64,000 nt of DNA from Parelaphostrongylus tenuis (Eukaryota; Nematoda; Chromadorea; Rhabditida; Metastrongylidae). The translations under genes and the position numbers were made by a program. Below, piece by piece: positions 33,944 to 45,662 of this stretch (position 1 is the stretch's first letter; each line of letters opens with the position of its first letter). Below the pieces are notes generated by a model. It searched no databases and was not told the DNA's origin. It saw nothing but the letters and a program-made list of their open reading frames with translations. The stretch covers positions 85,648-149,647 of the forward strand of contig JAHQIW010000835.1 in the NCBI GenBank assembly GCA_019055375.1. Direction: 5' to 3'.

Positions 33944-34779
33944 TCTATAAGTCAGCCCTGTTTGACAGACCACTGACATGCGTGGCTCAAAAATGATTGC
34001 GAGGCATATTGAAATTTGAGCTGTGGTCTTAAGAAAACACTCGAAGCGAAGGTTATTATGATTCATATCTATTTATTCAACATGAGCTACCTCTTAACAA
34101 CTCATGAGGGGCTACAACTTATCAGAAGTCACGAATAATGTTTGGTTTCCTCACATCTTCTGGCACTAGAGCAATAAACACCTAATTTATTAACCAAAGA
34201 TAATTAAAATTGCCTTCTCTTTGATCCTCTTCTTTTTATGATCCTCTGCACATGATGGTCTCAAAAGCAGTTGGCTCATTGCGTACCAGTTCGTACTGGT
34301 AAAGCAGCGAATTGCGATAAAGTCTTCGTTGAGCGGCCTTGATGCTAAAAGTATGGACAAATTTGGTACAAAAAAAAAAGCTCAGGAAAATTTTCATAAA
34401 GCGGTCATTGACTGTCTGAGAGATGGTAGGAATGTGTTAAGGCTGATGACGTAAGCTTTCAGTAATGTTGTTGAGCAATTTTAATTAGTTCTGGATGACG
34501 AAATTATCGTTTATTGCTCCAGTGCCGAAACTTTTGAGAAGACGTAATAATATAAAGGTACTTTTCCGATGTCTCTACCTTGTTTCGTTCCCTTAAAATA
34601 CCTGCTCCTCGCTTTTTTTTTGAAATTTCAATAGTAATTCAACAACTTAGATCACAAAAATTTCTATGGTGTGTTTTATTTCCATAATTACTTTCCTATT
34701 GCGCTGTTAGAGTGAAAATAAAATCTTGTTACATAGTCAAGCGTGTTTCGTCCAAAGAAACTTTTCCTTTATCCTTTCA

Positions 34780-35580
34780 ATGGCCTGTCGATAGCAAAAA
34801 TCTCAACGGCTTCCACGATGCACCTAGTTTTTGCAAAGAACTTCTTAATGCGCTGTAACAATCAAAAGAAAGTTAGGTGTCGCCAATTTGACACCGGAAA
34901 AAGGGATGTGTCTTGGCGCCACTGCTGCGAAATCCCTATCCGTATATCGACGGAAGCGCGGTGGTTTGGTGCCAATATCGCGCTTAGCAAAACCTAACTT
35001 ACTTTGACTACTACAGCGCACTAAGAGGTTTTTTAAATAATCAAAGTCACCACCAAAATCGCCGAGACCTGTTATATCGAGTGGATACTACAAGCCTACA
35101 AAAAGCTCTGTCCAAAGAACGATGTTTGAATGTGAAGCGTAACTATATTTTTCAATGTTACAACGAATCAAACAGGTCGTTTTAGGAGAAAAAGTCGCTC
35201 TTGAAATGTTTGAGATATTAGCAATCCAATCATCACCAAAACCTTAAAAAACCAGAAAATGCATTTTTCCAAGAGGCCGAAATAGGACGAAGATAGCGGA
35301 AGTAGACCATGTTTATTTCTTTTGGCAATTACAGCGCACTGCGAAGTACTTCTCAAAAACCATGTCTATCACTGAAATTTTCGAAATTTGCGCTATCGAA
35401 TGGCCATTGAAACTTTGAAGAATAAACTTTATCCAGCGAAAATGCTTGACTGTGAAACGAAATTTTATTTTAATTGTCATAGCCCAGTTAATGAACCGTT
35501 AATGAGATAGAATAAATCATTGAAGTTCTCGTGTTTTATGAGACTGAATGATTACTGAAATAGCTCTCTTCATTATTATT
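34780..35580. other. No gene recognised
   Basis: AT-rich. Short phrases recur (ACAGCGCACTAAGAGG near 35018, ACAGCGCACTGCGAAG near 35333), suggesting an old diverged repeat. No coding sequence is supported. Confidence 0.4.
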
Positions 35581-35589
35581 TGAGTCAAT

Positions 35590-35960
35590 ATATCATGTGG
35601 TCTGGTAATGGGCTCTTGAACAGCCCGATACACGTATTTTGACCTTACAGTCTCGTCATTCGGGCAGTGCCCGTCGTCTTTCAATCTTTTTCGGCCAGTT
35701 AGCCAATAATATGACAAAAATACCAGCCAAAGAGCAATTGAGTGTGTAACACTGTAAGTTCGGGTAGTATTTCCAATTGACATGCAGGGTAAAGCGTTTG
35801 TCTTCGATACTTCTTAGTGTGGGAACTGGAGCACCCACAGAGAATTGGCTAAAAAAGGTCGAAACACGTATATCACCCTGTACAAGAGCCCATTAGCAGA
35901 CCAAATGACATGTTGGCTCAGAAAATAATGAAGAGATCTATTTGAATTTGAGCGTGGTCA
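35590..35960. repeat. Family F foldback element
   Basis: The left arm with ATGTGGTCTGGTAATGGGCT and the right arm with GAGCCCATTAGCAGACCAAA are inverted copies. Between them are the conserved F internal blocks (GGTAAAGCGTTTGTCTTCG, GTGTGGGAACTGGAGCACCC). The left arm carries a decayed hammerhead. In the right arm the first half of the motif is deleted, leaving GGTCGAAACACGTATATCA. Confidence 0.7.
35623..35665 (-). ncRNA. Hammerhead ribozyme relic, F family
   Basis: Minus strand: GCCCGA, ATGACGA (C to A at the first core base), stem II GAC-TGTAAG-GTC intact, AAAA instead of GAAA, ACGTGTA, TCGGGC. Stems I and II are preserved but two invariant bases are lost. Confidence 0.45.
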
Positions 35961-36034
35961 TAATTAAACACTCGAACTAAAGATTACTGAAATACTTTTA
36001 TACTCGACTGTTCTCTGACAGCTCGCTCAAAACA

Positions 36035-36240
36035 TTGTAGTCTGATAATGTGTTTTTGAGTCGTTTATGAATTTTATTGGCATTTACACAGTGCAATAAT
36101 ACACATGTAGCGGCCTTGCAGCTTCGTCAGCTGTACGGTGCCTATCGTCTGACGAGGTTGCAACGCCGAAACCACGTAAATTACACTGCACAGGTGCCGA
36201 TAAAAGACCTCATAAAACGCTCAAAGATACACTGGTAGAG
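36035..36240. repeat. Short foldback with two hammerhead-like relics
   Basis: The left arm GAGTCGTTTATGAATTTTAT ... ACACATGTAGCGGCCTTGC and the right arm GCAACGCCGAAACCACGTAA ... AAACGCTCAAAGATACAC are inverted. Read outward, both contain CTGACGA (36131-36137 minus; 36158-36164 plus) followed by a short hairpin, then GCTA on the left and GAAA on the right. It is a diverged relative of family F. Confidence 0.45.
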
Positions 36241-36316
36241 TACTGAATTGTTGAACAGAAGCAACGACATCTTTTCCTAAGCGGCTGAAAGGGGCCGGAT
36301 ATATTGAAAAAGTACC

Positions 36317-36437
36317 TATGTAAAGAACGTGTTGATTTGAACGGAGACGATGTGAACGTATGTAAAGAACGTGTTAATTTGAACGGAGACGATGTAAAAG
36401 TATGTAAAGAACGTGTTAATTTGAATGGAGACGATGG
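36317..36437 (+). repeat. 42-bp tandem repeat, about three units, readable as 14-residue peptide repeats
   Basis: Units begin at 36317, 36359 and 36401 (TATGTAAAGAACGTGTT...). Because 42 is a multiple of three the plus frame stays open across all units and gives VCKERVNLNGDDVK repeats, ending in a TAA after GGATTTT. A stop lies about 15 codons upstream and no ATG or splice acceptor was seen, so translation is uncertain. Confidence 0.7.
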
Positions 36438-36998
36438 ATTTTAAGGCAGGCACTAACTACACATATTTTCCTATTCCACAATATATGGTTCCTCGTCCTG
36501 CTTATTTTGAAGTTTCTTTGCGACTATGGAGTAAACTGCACTATTAATAATGATATTTCTGTGAATATTCTGCTGTGAAAACTAAGAATCAAGTGTAAAA
36601 GTATGTCAAACGACTAAATATTTTCGAAGAAAAAACAGTCGATGCCATGAATCAATTTTGTTCTACCAGTCGAGATCCATCGACAGAGAACTGGTGATGG
36701 CCCGGTGTCATTGTACACTGTGCCGTCACCACATACGCCTCCCTTCTTGCTACAGTGCAGGGCTTATTGTGGAGCGCGAGTCACTGAAGATGACGGCGAG
36801 ACCTACAAAACGCGCGTGTATGGCCCTAGCGTACCAAGCTCGCTCAGGCATTAAACATTTTTTTTCAAATTATTTCGAATTTCTATTGTAAGGTTTTAAA
36901 ATCAGTCGACGCCATGGATTAAATATTTTTCAATCTACCACTCATTTGATTGCGTTTGATCAGCTGACTTTTTATTCCATACATATCCATAATGGTAG

Positions 36999-39900
36999 AT
37001 CTTGCATTATACTGCCAGATTTGGCGAATTAAGCACCATTCTTCTGTGTTGCTTTGGACTAGAAACAACGAGAACGAGGTTGCCATACGGTCACACTGGT
37101 GGAAAGTTAAGAACTATAACAGTATGAAACCTACACGTCTTTTTGCGATATTTTACTGAATTTTAGCATTGAGCTCATTAGTTTTGTCTAGTTCTTAAAA
37201 GTCGATTTTGAAGCTTCTAGTAAAACATTTGCTCCAATTGTACACTATTTTTCCTTTTTACTGATCTTTTCTGTTACTTGCTAGTATCGTACTTGTTACA
37301 GAAAGTGCGCAAGTGAAGAACTACGTTTATCTTTACAGTGAGATCATCAAAGCTCTTTTTGAAGCAGCCGATCCACCACGTTTTTGATGTCGAGTCCCAG
37401 CAACGGCGTGCGAACAGAAGAGTCGAACTTTTCTACCTCATAAATGTTTATCCTTTCCAAGTCAAATTTATACTGTCTGATGAACAGAAGCTGACAAACA
37501 GCAATGAAAATTTACAGAGAAGGAGGTGTCTCTTCGAGTCGTGGGATCAGCTCTTTGAGGACATACATTTTTATAATGGATACGTCAACTTATGGAAACA
37601 TAGTTCATATGTAATACCACGATCTGTCACTGAGTTTGGTGTACAGAGCCTTCCATTTGCGTAAGTATTTTCTATCAGCTCTCAAATCTGATCAACCTTT
37701 CTTTCTTCACTGACACTTTCATTGCTTAACCACATAGCGACCATATGTATCGTTTTCGGTACCTAGCCTGCTCCGCGCTCGAGGCGACCGCGGCGAGACG
37801 GCAGCGAGTACATATCAACACGCTTTTATGGAGATATTAATTTATTTGTTTATTTAAGGTTCTAAGAGGACATTATTAACATTAAATGATGAAATGTCAC
37901 AGAGGAAACTTTTATAAAGGGATTTCTGGTAAAGAAAACGTCCATTGCCGGAAATCAATCTATGTTCGAACAAAAGCACCACATCCCTCTGAAAGAAAAC
38001 TTACTTCCAGTCGTTGAAGAACATTTGCTTCTTCCTTCTTGATCTATGTTTTCGTACTCATTCGATAGCTTGAAATATGCCGATCTTAACATTTAGCGAA
38101 TTTTGCGAAACTTCCATATTACATTCTACTAATCAAAAACATACAAGATTTTGCTTTCAAAGTGTGTTGATCCCGTTCCACAACGGATTTTTTTCGTATT
38201 ATATACTAGGATTTTAGTTGAATGAACTTTATCGCTATGAAAAATTAGACTGCCATTGAATGGGTTCCTTTAAATGTATTTTTATAATGAAGAACACTCT
38301 GTTGTCTTGAAAGTCTGCAATTTTTATCAAGAATTGCAAAGATGTGGTCGCATTTATCTGAAAAGTGCTGGTGCTTCCTTCTTTTTCTATAAAAAGAGCT
38401 TTTTCACCGAATTATTAGTAATCATTCGCTAATTTGAAAACTGGAAATTCTGGCAATAAACTTGGTTTGTAAGTTTACGAAAAGATAACTGAAAAGAGAG
38501 TTACGTTTTGCTTTCGGAGTGAGCTGCTTCAACTTTACAGCGATTTTTTGGGACTACATCGAGCTTTCATTTTTATTTGAGCCCACATGTCATGTGGTCT
38601 GATAAGGGCTCTTGTACAGCACGAGACACGTGTTTCGTCCTTACAGACTCATCAGCCGGGCAGAACCCGTCGTCTGTCGATCTTTTTATAGCCAGTTCTC
38701 TCGGGAGCCTTACACTCTTTATATGTTGGCTGAAATAAAAATGAAAGGATCTATTGAAATTTGAGCGTGGTCTTAGCGTGCTTTATTAATAAAGCACTCG
38801 AATGAAAGGTATAATATGATAAAAATACCAGCCAGCTAGCAATCGAGTGCGAAAACACTCTGTGTTAGGTGAATGTTTCACCTAACATAGAGTGTAAAGC
38901 GTAGGTCGTCGATAACTATATATAAGGAGTGTGACGCTCCCGAGAGAACTGACTATGAAAAGATCGACAGACGACGGGTTCTGCCCGGCTGAGAGTCTGT
39001 AAGGACGAAACACGTGTATCGGACTGTACAAGAGCCCTTACCAGACCACATGACAAGTTGGCTCAAATAATAATGAAAGGATCTATTGAAATTTGAGCGT
39101 GGTCTAAACAAAGCACTCGAAGGGAAAGTACAATGTCGTGCATTTCGATCCTGAGAAACTTTTATTCTAATAAAATATTACAGAAGAGACTCTTATAGAA
39201 AGATTTATAGTGAAGATTAACCCTATGTATGAAGAAACATTCTATATTTTAGAGAGGAAGCGATATTGTCGTGAAAGGGAATGTATTTCCAAATGATATC
39301 TAACCTACGTTCCTTTCTTTTTCATTTACGTTTTTATAATCGATCGATAGCTTGTAAGATTTGAATTTTCGTCCTGAGTTCGCTTTGTGAAAAGGCTTTC
39401 ATTTTACATTCAGCTAACTGAAAGAAGGCTAAGGTTTCCCGATTTTTGTCTGATAACTTGTAGACTATGGCCGCCTTTTTCGATCTCATCATTCCTACGA
39501 TAGCCATAGATATCTGTCTGCTGTTCATTCAGACGCAATTGGCTTTAGGCCCAGAGTTGTAGTGTACAGGCAAAAGTATCCAACTCCTCTTTGCATTCGG
39601 GAACAATATTCATAGAAATTAACAAGTCCAATGTGCGATTAATTCTGTGATTACCTAAGCATGGAGTAAAAGTTTCAAGCTTTTGTTTGAACGTATAGGC
39701 GGAATAATCCAATCAAATCACACGGCGGGGGAATACTTCCACTGGTGAAACGATACCCATCGAAAGCAGTTGGGCAATACGGAAGTCTCCGTTTTATTGT
39801 TGGACGTCTAACCACCTGGATGTAATCACATGAGAGTTATTAGGGAAGCTGGGGATTAGATTGGGCACATGAAAACTTTTTGAGGCCATCAAGTGAAAGG

Positions 39901-42900
39901 AATATCTAGAGTGCGTAAACGGTACAAGTATTCATTGTCAAAATCACTGCGATGAAATGCGCTCGCAGTACAGAATAAACGAGGATAAAAAAGTTAGTAT
40001 CCAAGAATCGATAGATCAAAATCTTTTTGTTTCTCAAAAAGGTTCCAACTCTAGGAATTTATTAGTAATCGAGAAATCATTGAGAATCATTGACAAAATG
40101 GCACTGCATCCAGTGTGCAGCATAATTTTTGACAAACAAGTAAGCAACTTCTCATTTTCAATCATTATCATAAATTTGAAATATTTTAAGTGATGGAATA
40201 TTTTCAAAATTGAATGATTTTCATCGTATTTTTTGATTTCAGAAGAACAAAGTGATAAAGTGCTCGATTTTTTGATTATTCTTCATATGAGGCAATGAAC
40301 AAGAACAAGCCGCTGTTAACATGAAAAATAAAAGTTAATATGATTGACCAATGAATGGATATGGATAAGGTAGGACAAAATTGTTTAGTAACAGTAAGAA
40401 ACCCACCATTTTTGTGTGTTTGTGACTTTTCCCTTGCACCGCGGGTTTTAAGAAGGATATTTGTTAATGTTCCTACTACAAATAGCCTTATTAAACTCCC
40501 TTCTATCATTTTTCAAGACTTTTTGGCGATCAAAATCTTTTAGTGGCGATAAAAGTAAAAATTCAGTTGGAAGACTGCCACACTGTGACTGTAGCTGGCC
40601 GCGCTCGCCGCGCTCAGATTTCTGCTGTAGAACTTATTGAGAGGCTTCATTTTGTTGTATCCCTAGTTGTCCTCCAAAAGATTCCCTTGTCAATGGCATG
40701 TAAGTGGCAGTCACAAAGCAATTTCTATATGCCAAGTTTCTTATTCTCATCTTGTACACAAGTGTTGTTGTTTTGTTGATATAGCATTCTGGAGAACAGA
40801 AACTTCTAAAGCATGTAGAAGTTCACATAATTAAAAAGAACTACATCACTACACCTGCTTAAGTAAGCTTGAATGAAACCGTATTATGAATTTTGACCAG
40901 CTGCGTTTTTTAGGAGCACAATGTTGAGCTATATCAACGTTTCCGAGTGGCTCTACAGCTCACAACAGCATATGCATCGACAACATCACCCAGGTTGCCT
41001 ACTCACCAATTTACTCATGGTGTTCAGTCCTCTTCCGGTGCGAAAAGTTTTGAGGCTTAAACCCGTGAAATATTTTTGAGCAGGAAAAGTTGGGTTTCTC
41101 CAGTTGAAGGTTGTTTTCTACTAAATAGTATTCGACCAAGGTAATAGCTCTAAATTCACAATATATGTGATTTTTTTGGTGCGAATATATTGAGTGTCAC
41201 AAAGGATTGCAATACTTTGAAAACGGCTTGCGGTGCTTTCCGTTGGGTAGCACGGGATGAAGAAACGGTGCCTTTTGCTAGAAGAGAGCTCTATATAAGT
41301 GTTAATCCTCTTTTGAAAGCTTAGATCTTTAGCTACTGCTCAAATAGTTGTTTTTTGAAAAGGCTTTGTATAACGTTTTACATGAAGGGAAATTTTTGTA
41401 AATCGCACGCAGTATTTCTGCCTGGATAAAGCTCTTCCTTTACACTATCAGAATCACTCGATAGCGTAAGTTTTAACGACTCCAAAGCTACGCTCATTTT
41501 CGGGGAAGACCGTTTCCCTACTTGTAGTAGGAAAAATAAGATTGATTCACTAAAGCAGGCATGCGTCTTTTGGTTGATCTACGGATTGGATGGAAGGGCA
41601 CAGGGGGAATGCCCGCGGTTTTAACACGATAAGCGATCAAAGGCGCCGATGCATTGCACATGTCAAGTGCGATTTTTGTCATTCAAGCACAAAATTTTTC
41701 TCCGCTTCAGCAGAAACTCCGATTAAACGTATGGTTTTGATACCATTACAATTACTTCACACATTCACATGCTTTTCGTGTTTATAGCGAAGTAATGGTA
41801 AAATTGCACGACCGGTAAGGAACATGATTTTTGTTTGAATTTTACAGCTTTCTTAATAGGGCCTCTTCGAAAAATAGCCAGGCTCCACAGTAGCTAAAGA
41901 TTCAAGTTTCCTAATAATTACCAACGCTACTATGAAAAATTCTTGTCCAGCAAAATAGATTTTTTCTCCATCCCGTGCCACCTAACGAAAATGAACCAGG
42001 CTTTTCTTTAACCTCGGCATTACCAATCGGTAATAGTTCTGTTTATGATCAATCTAAGGTTGATTTCATACGACAAATGTTTGTGACGTCTTCATTTGCA
42101 GGTGCTAAATTACGATATATGCCAAATTATAAACGTAAATGGTTTTAATAGACGTAATACAAAGTACACTTTTATCATGAGTTTGTATCACGACTATTTC
42201 ATAGTCACATATTCTTCTGTAACTGAGCAAAAGCACTAAGTTGACAGAAGACTTATTGATTCGGTTGACGTTTTCACGCGTTTCGTCTTCTAAAAAGCCG
42301 ATGCTCCATTATTGTTCGTAATTATTGTGCTCTTCGCCTTCGCTTCGTTTGGGCGAATCTTCCTCGAGAAGCACCGCTTAAATGAAAACCTCACTCAGCA
42401 GTACGCTTTTTTATACAGAACAGTTCAACTATTTCATAGTTCCTCTGATTTCAGATAGCATTCCAATGTCCTCAGTCGTTTGTCCATTTGCATCGATGCC
42501 AATATATAAATTCACCTTCGTTTATTAATTGATTTGCACATTTTTCGCAGGTTCATCAGGCAATAACATATAAGGTGCAGAATGAGCATTACAGAAGGTA
42601 TAGTTTTGATCAGAAAACCCGCTGTACTCATTGTTGTACATATCGCAAGTTTATTACCGCATAATCAGGTACCGTTAGGGTTCGGTGAGGAACATAATTT
42701 TATCAAATAAATCGTAGGGCTCCGACCACTGCTTTTGGTGCTTGTCACAGTCCAGAATTGCAGAGTAGGTTGAGTTAACTCGGAAAAGATGAAGAGCGTC
42801 ATATTTCTTGTTCGCATTCTATGTAAAGTTTAACCCTTCGGGTACGAAGGGGCATGACGATAGCCCCGCCTCAATGCGCGCGAGCGCGCATCCCGTTATG

Positions 42901-44980
42901 TCGCCTTCATTGAAGGCTAGTCAGTTAAAGAAATGGATAGTAGATAGATTGCAAACTAAATTATAGTTGCAGATGATTACCTGGTCTATTTTCTTCTTCA
43001 AGTAATCCTCCCTATTTTCCAGTGTGTCTCCACTGATTCTTTACTTTTACGTATGAAAATCGGGTAACAACTTACAGATAGAAAATGGCAGCAGTGGGTT
43101 CCTGAAGCAATGAGACTTGCTTTGTCAAAATCGAATGCTATTAGATGCTTTGGACAACGTAACATCTCGAAGTTTGAAAGCAAAACCGCAAAGGCAATCA
43201 TCGCTCTTCACAGATGTGAAATGGGGTATATGTCATTGCCGATGAAGGGAGTTGCAAACGCTCTCCCCTGCGACTTCACGCGATATTGAAATGTTTCAAT
43301 AAACATTGGTTTTTAGCACAATGTCACAGCAGAGGCTTGGTAGGTGATATTATTTTCGGATGATCCAATTAGAGTTAATGTGACCTCCTTAACTTACGCG
43401 TCTGCTTCTTATAGGAAACGTCGTGTGATCTGTGTAGTTTGCGATTCTGCCATGAAGCTAGGTTAACTCATCCGTAGGATAAGATTTCTTCTAGAACAGA
43501 TATAAGATTGTTTTTGTTTGGAACGTTCCAAAACTTTCTGTCACTCACCCTTGATCAGAGGCATTCAACCGAGTGCACGTGTAGAACACAACTTGGTGCA
43601 CGTCAACACATTTATACTTGCAAACCCTAGTTATGGCGAGTGACCAGCCGAAAATATGAGTTGATCGACGCAAGACGAGCGGGATTCGTATCTGCTGAGC
43701 CGTCTTGCATTTTGCCAAAAGTGTATAGTCGATTTCGACATACACATGCCCAATGTGCGTATACTGTTGACGTGCCGAATAGCTCAGCTCCACGATGATC
43801 TATTGAGAAATACTTTCCAAGAGTGAGTTCTGTGGCTTCTGGGACCTGTGATTGTTGAATCATGGTTTTTTTTAGTTCTGGAAAGAGATCACTCGATAAT
43901 TCTCGATATGTCACTTTCTTAAATCAATTCAAAAAATGTACTCACTTTCAGTATGCTTCTGGATTCAACGACATTTTAATTTCCATCGTGAACGATTTCC
44001 CGAAAAAAATCATCTGTGCAGATTTGCAAATTGATGTGCTTGCATGGACAAATGGATTCGAACCAGTGTATAAGGATAATAAAACTGTCAATATCCATTC
44101 TCTCTCAGCAGATGAGGTTATATTCTATGAGTGAGTATACAATCACTCGTCTTCTGCAATCTGTAATATAGATTATTTTTGTTCCCATTTCTACGCATGG
44201 TCAATAACTGACCAATTGATCAACTACCTGAAAATGAATTGATTTTTTAAATGTTCTTTACATATCCAGGTCTATCTATCCGCAGCATTCGCACTTAAAT
44301 TCTTCATAGGTCCATTCTGGAATGAGGAACAGGTGAGACGGAATTTATATTACGAGCTCGTTTTCTAAGCCGCCATGGTGAGCAGATCACTCCTGAAAGT
44401 GTTCTTCTTCCGGATAAATTCTATGACGTAGGTCCTTTACTCCGTTTACTACCCTTTATAAAGAATATCTCTCAAGCGAACTCTTCTTGTTCGGAATAGA
44501 AAAAAACGTTGTAGAACTAGTAGACATTAACACACTGTTAGCCAAAGTTAGTCAATTTCCAGACTGACCAGTTTGAATGAAGTCAGTACAAAATCATGCA
44601 TTTATTACAGCAAACTTTTGAGTTACTATCAATTCAGTTTACTTATGAGATTATATCTACCTAGCACAACTTGTACTGAGTTTGTCGTAGTTATGCTCAA
44701 AAATCATTTCAGATTGATTTTGACGTCTTTGGCAATGTCAGCATCACTGCGTTTGAGAGAATAAATCGGAAAGTTTGTTCACCAAAGATCCAGGCTACAA
44801 GTATGTCTCCATCCACGTGGATATGTGTAGCGAAACCTGGATGGTTTTTCGATAACGGATTCACATTGACCTCTGCCCACTAGAGAAATCAAACTGTATC
44901 TTCGAGAACCAACTGACTTGTATAGGCATGATTTTAGTGTTTGTAACATACAAAAACTGTGGAGTCCTATAATGCTATAG
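36999..44980 (+). CDS. Beta-mannosidase-like (glycoside hydrolase family 2), partial, with apparent frameshifts
   Basis: Lysosomal GH2 enzyme removing beta-linked mannose from N-glycan breakdown products. Exon pieces on the plus strand: about 36999-37122 (HHSSVLLWTRNNENEV, keeping the NNE acid/base motif); 37302 to about 37400 (KNYVYLYSEIIKALFEAAD); 37518-37660 (FEDIHFYNGYVNLW and VTEFGVQSLPF, keeping the nucleophile glutamate; donor GC|GTAAGT); 40914 to about 41037 (YSSQQHMHRQHHPG, joining in phase after TTTTTTAG); 43952-44130 (LQIDVLAWTNGFEPVYKDNK, donor GA|GTGAGT); possibly 44270-44308; about 44340-44427 (RFLSRHGEQITPESVLLPDK); 44713-44980 (WICVAKPGWFFDNGFTLT, then, one frame over, EPTDLYRHDFSVCNIQKLW). 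The N-terminal half and the exon with the WQLND region were not found. Shifts near 37390 (a T run one base short) and near 44870 suggest a pseudogene or sequence errors. Confidence 0.75.
38619..38661 (-). ncRNA. Hammerhead ribozyme motif, F family, best core
   Basis: Minus strand: GCCCGG (stem I), CTGATGA, stem II GTC-TGTAAG-GAC (three pairs), GAAA, then ACAC-GTGT with no loop as stem III, C at the cleavage position (GTC triplet), TCGTGC (stem I, five of six pairs allowing G-U). Every invariant base of the consensus is present. The loopless self-complementary stem III implies cleavage as a dimer or in tandem transcripts, as known for other minimal type I hammerheads. Confidence 0.65.
38982..39023 (+). 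ncRNA. Hammerhead ribozyme motif, F family, right arm (core deletion)
   Basis: Plus strand: GCCCGG, CTGA then GAGTCTG, so two bases of CTGATGAG are missing; stem II partner GGAC, GAAA, ACACGTGT, A, TCGGAC. Stems and cleavage triplet are kept but the core is damaged. Confidence 0.5.
41224..42005. repeat. Foldback element in the beta-mannosidase intron
   Basis: TTGGGTAGCACGGGATGAAG (about 41245) and GCTTAGATCTTTAGCTACTG (about 41320) are inverted at TTCTCCATCCCGTGCCACCT (about 41965) and CACAGTAGCTAAAGATTCAA (about 41890). Arms are around 180 bp and imperfect. No coding. Confidence 0.6.
42840..42905. other. GC-rich patch with perfect short hairpin
   Basis: ATGCGCGCGAGCGCGCAT (42873-42890) is a perfect inverted repeat with eight-base arms and a two-base loop, in otherwise AT-rich intron sequence. 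No function assigned. Confidence 0.5.
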
Positions 44981-45059
44981 GTGTTATTTTCAATATTTCG
45001 TGTCGTCATTCCACCAAAATGAGTAGATTTACAATTAAGTTTTTATCAACCTGTCTTTT

Positions 45060-45277
45060 TATATACATAGAGCATTACTTGCTTCACAAGGTTTGTCACC
45101 AGGTGTGAAAAACAATTTGTTTCGCGTTCCACGACAAACACAGACACGGAATGCGTCGATAGATGCCGAAAGAGCTGGAGAAGCAAAAAGTACTAAGCCA
45201 CGAGAGGACGTACCGAGCCTCAAATTGCCATTCAGACGAATAGATCCATCACGCTGTAGAACGATGTCATAATTCAG
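45060..45277 (+). CDS. Possible last exon of an unidentified gene
   Basis: After TTATATACATAG the plus strand is open for about 70 codons and ends TCATAA (SQGLSPGVKNNLFRVPRQTQ ... PFRRIDPSRC). It is polar and basic with no recognised family. It lies 80 bp past the beta-mannosidase end on the same strand. Support is only an open frame after a plausible acceptor. The opposite strand is also open over the same span. Confidence 0.25.
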
Positions 45278-45662
45278 TATGATAACTTGGTAGCTGTAGA
45301 TTCTTACAAAAGATGTCATAAACGATAAGTTTATCCGTATCTCCACCGTTTCTCAATTTCTAGGCTATAAATAAGTACGTTAGTGATAGTATTGTAAACC
45401 ACATGTGAGCTCTTCTATAGAAAAATGTCAGGAGGAGCCACAATAATATCAATTCCCTTACATCTAAGGGTTCTTTTCGATTATAGGGGAACAAATCAAT
45501 ATGCGACCTCATTCGTTGGTCAAGAGCTATTCATGGGTTTAAATAAATGAGTATAGTTTCTTCGTTTAGCCGTTCCGAGGTATTATTGATATTATTTATT
45601 GAATATTAACGAAGCATACAACAATACAATTAGTAATGCAGCTTGAATACACAATATTCGAG

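Larger units (their letters stand above)
32622..34779. repeat. Giant inverted repeat (about 1.0 kb arms) with nested family F arms
   Basis: The left arm (32622 to about 33646) and right arm (about 33759 to 34779) are reverse complements over nearly their whole length with scattered changes. Examples are 33334-33353 against 34051-34070, and AAAGTTTCTTTGGACGAAAC at the far left against its complement at the far right. The inner parts are the two arms of a family F element with hammerheads at 33461-33503 and 33901-33943. The spacer holds a third, direct partial copy of the F outer end (about 33670-33740). No coding sequence was recognised in the arms. Confidence 0.85.
38560..39130. repeat. Family F foldback element inside the beta-mannosidase intron
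   Basis: Outer arms are inverted: CATGTCATGTGGTCTGATAA on the left, TACCAGACCACATGACAAGT on the right. Two hammerhead motifs face each other at 38619-38661 and 38982-39023. The centre contains a nested repeat of the outer end (ATTTGAGCGTGGTCTTAGCG) and the F block with GTGTAAAGCGTAGGTCGTCG. The best-preserved symmetric F copy in the window. Confidence 0.8.

Noticed and set aside
42548..42575. Minus-strand CTGATGAACCTGCGAAAAATG, looking like a hammerhead core
   Set aside because: No stem II hairpin separates CTGATGA and GAAA, and no pairing flank was found, so it is not called.
43545..43914. Two overlapping minus frames (82 and 95 codons)
   Set aside because: No motif; they lie in the beta-mannosidase intron just before an exon on the other strand.
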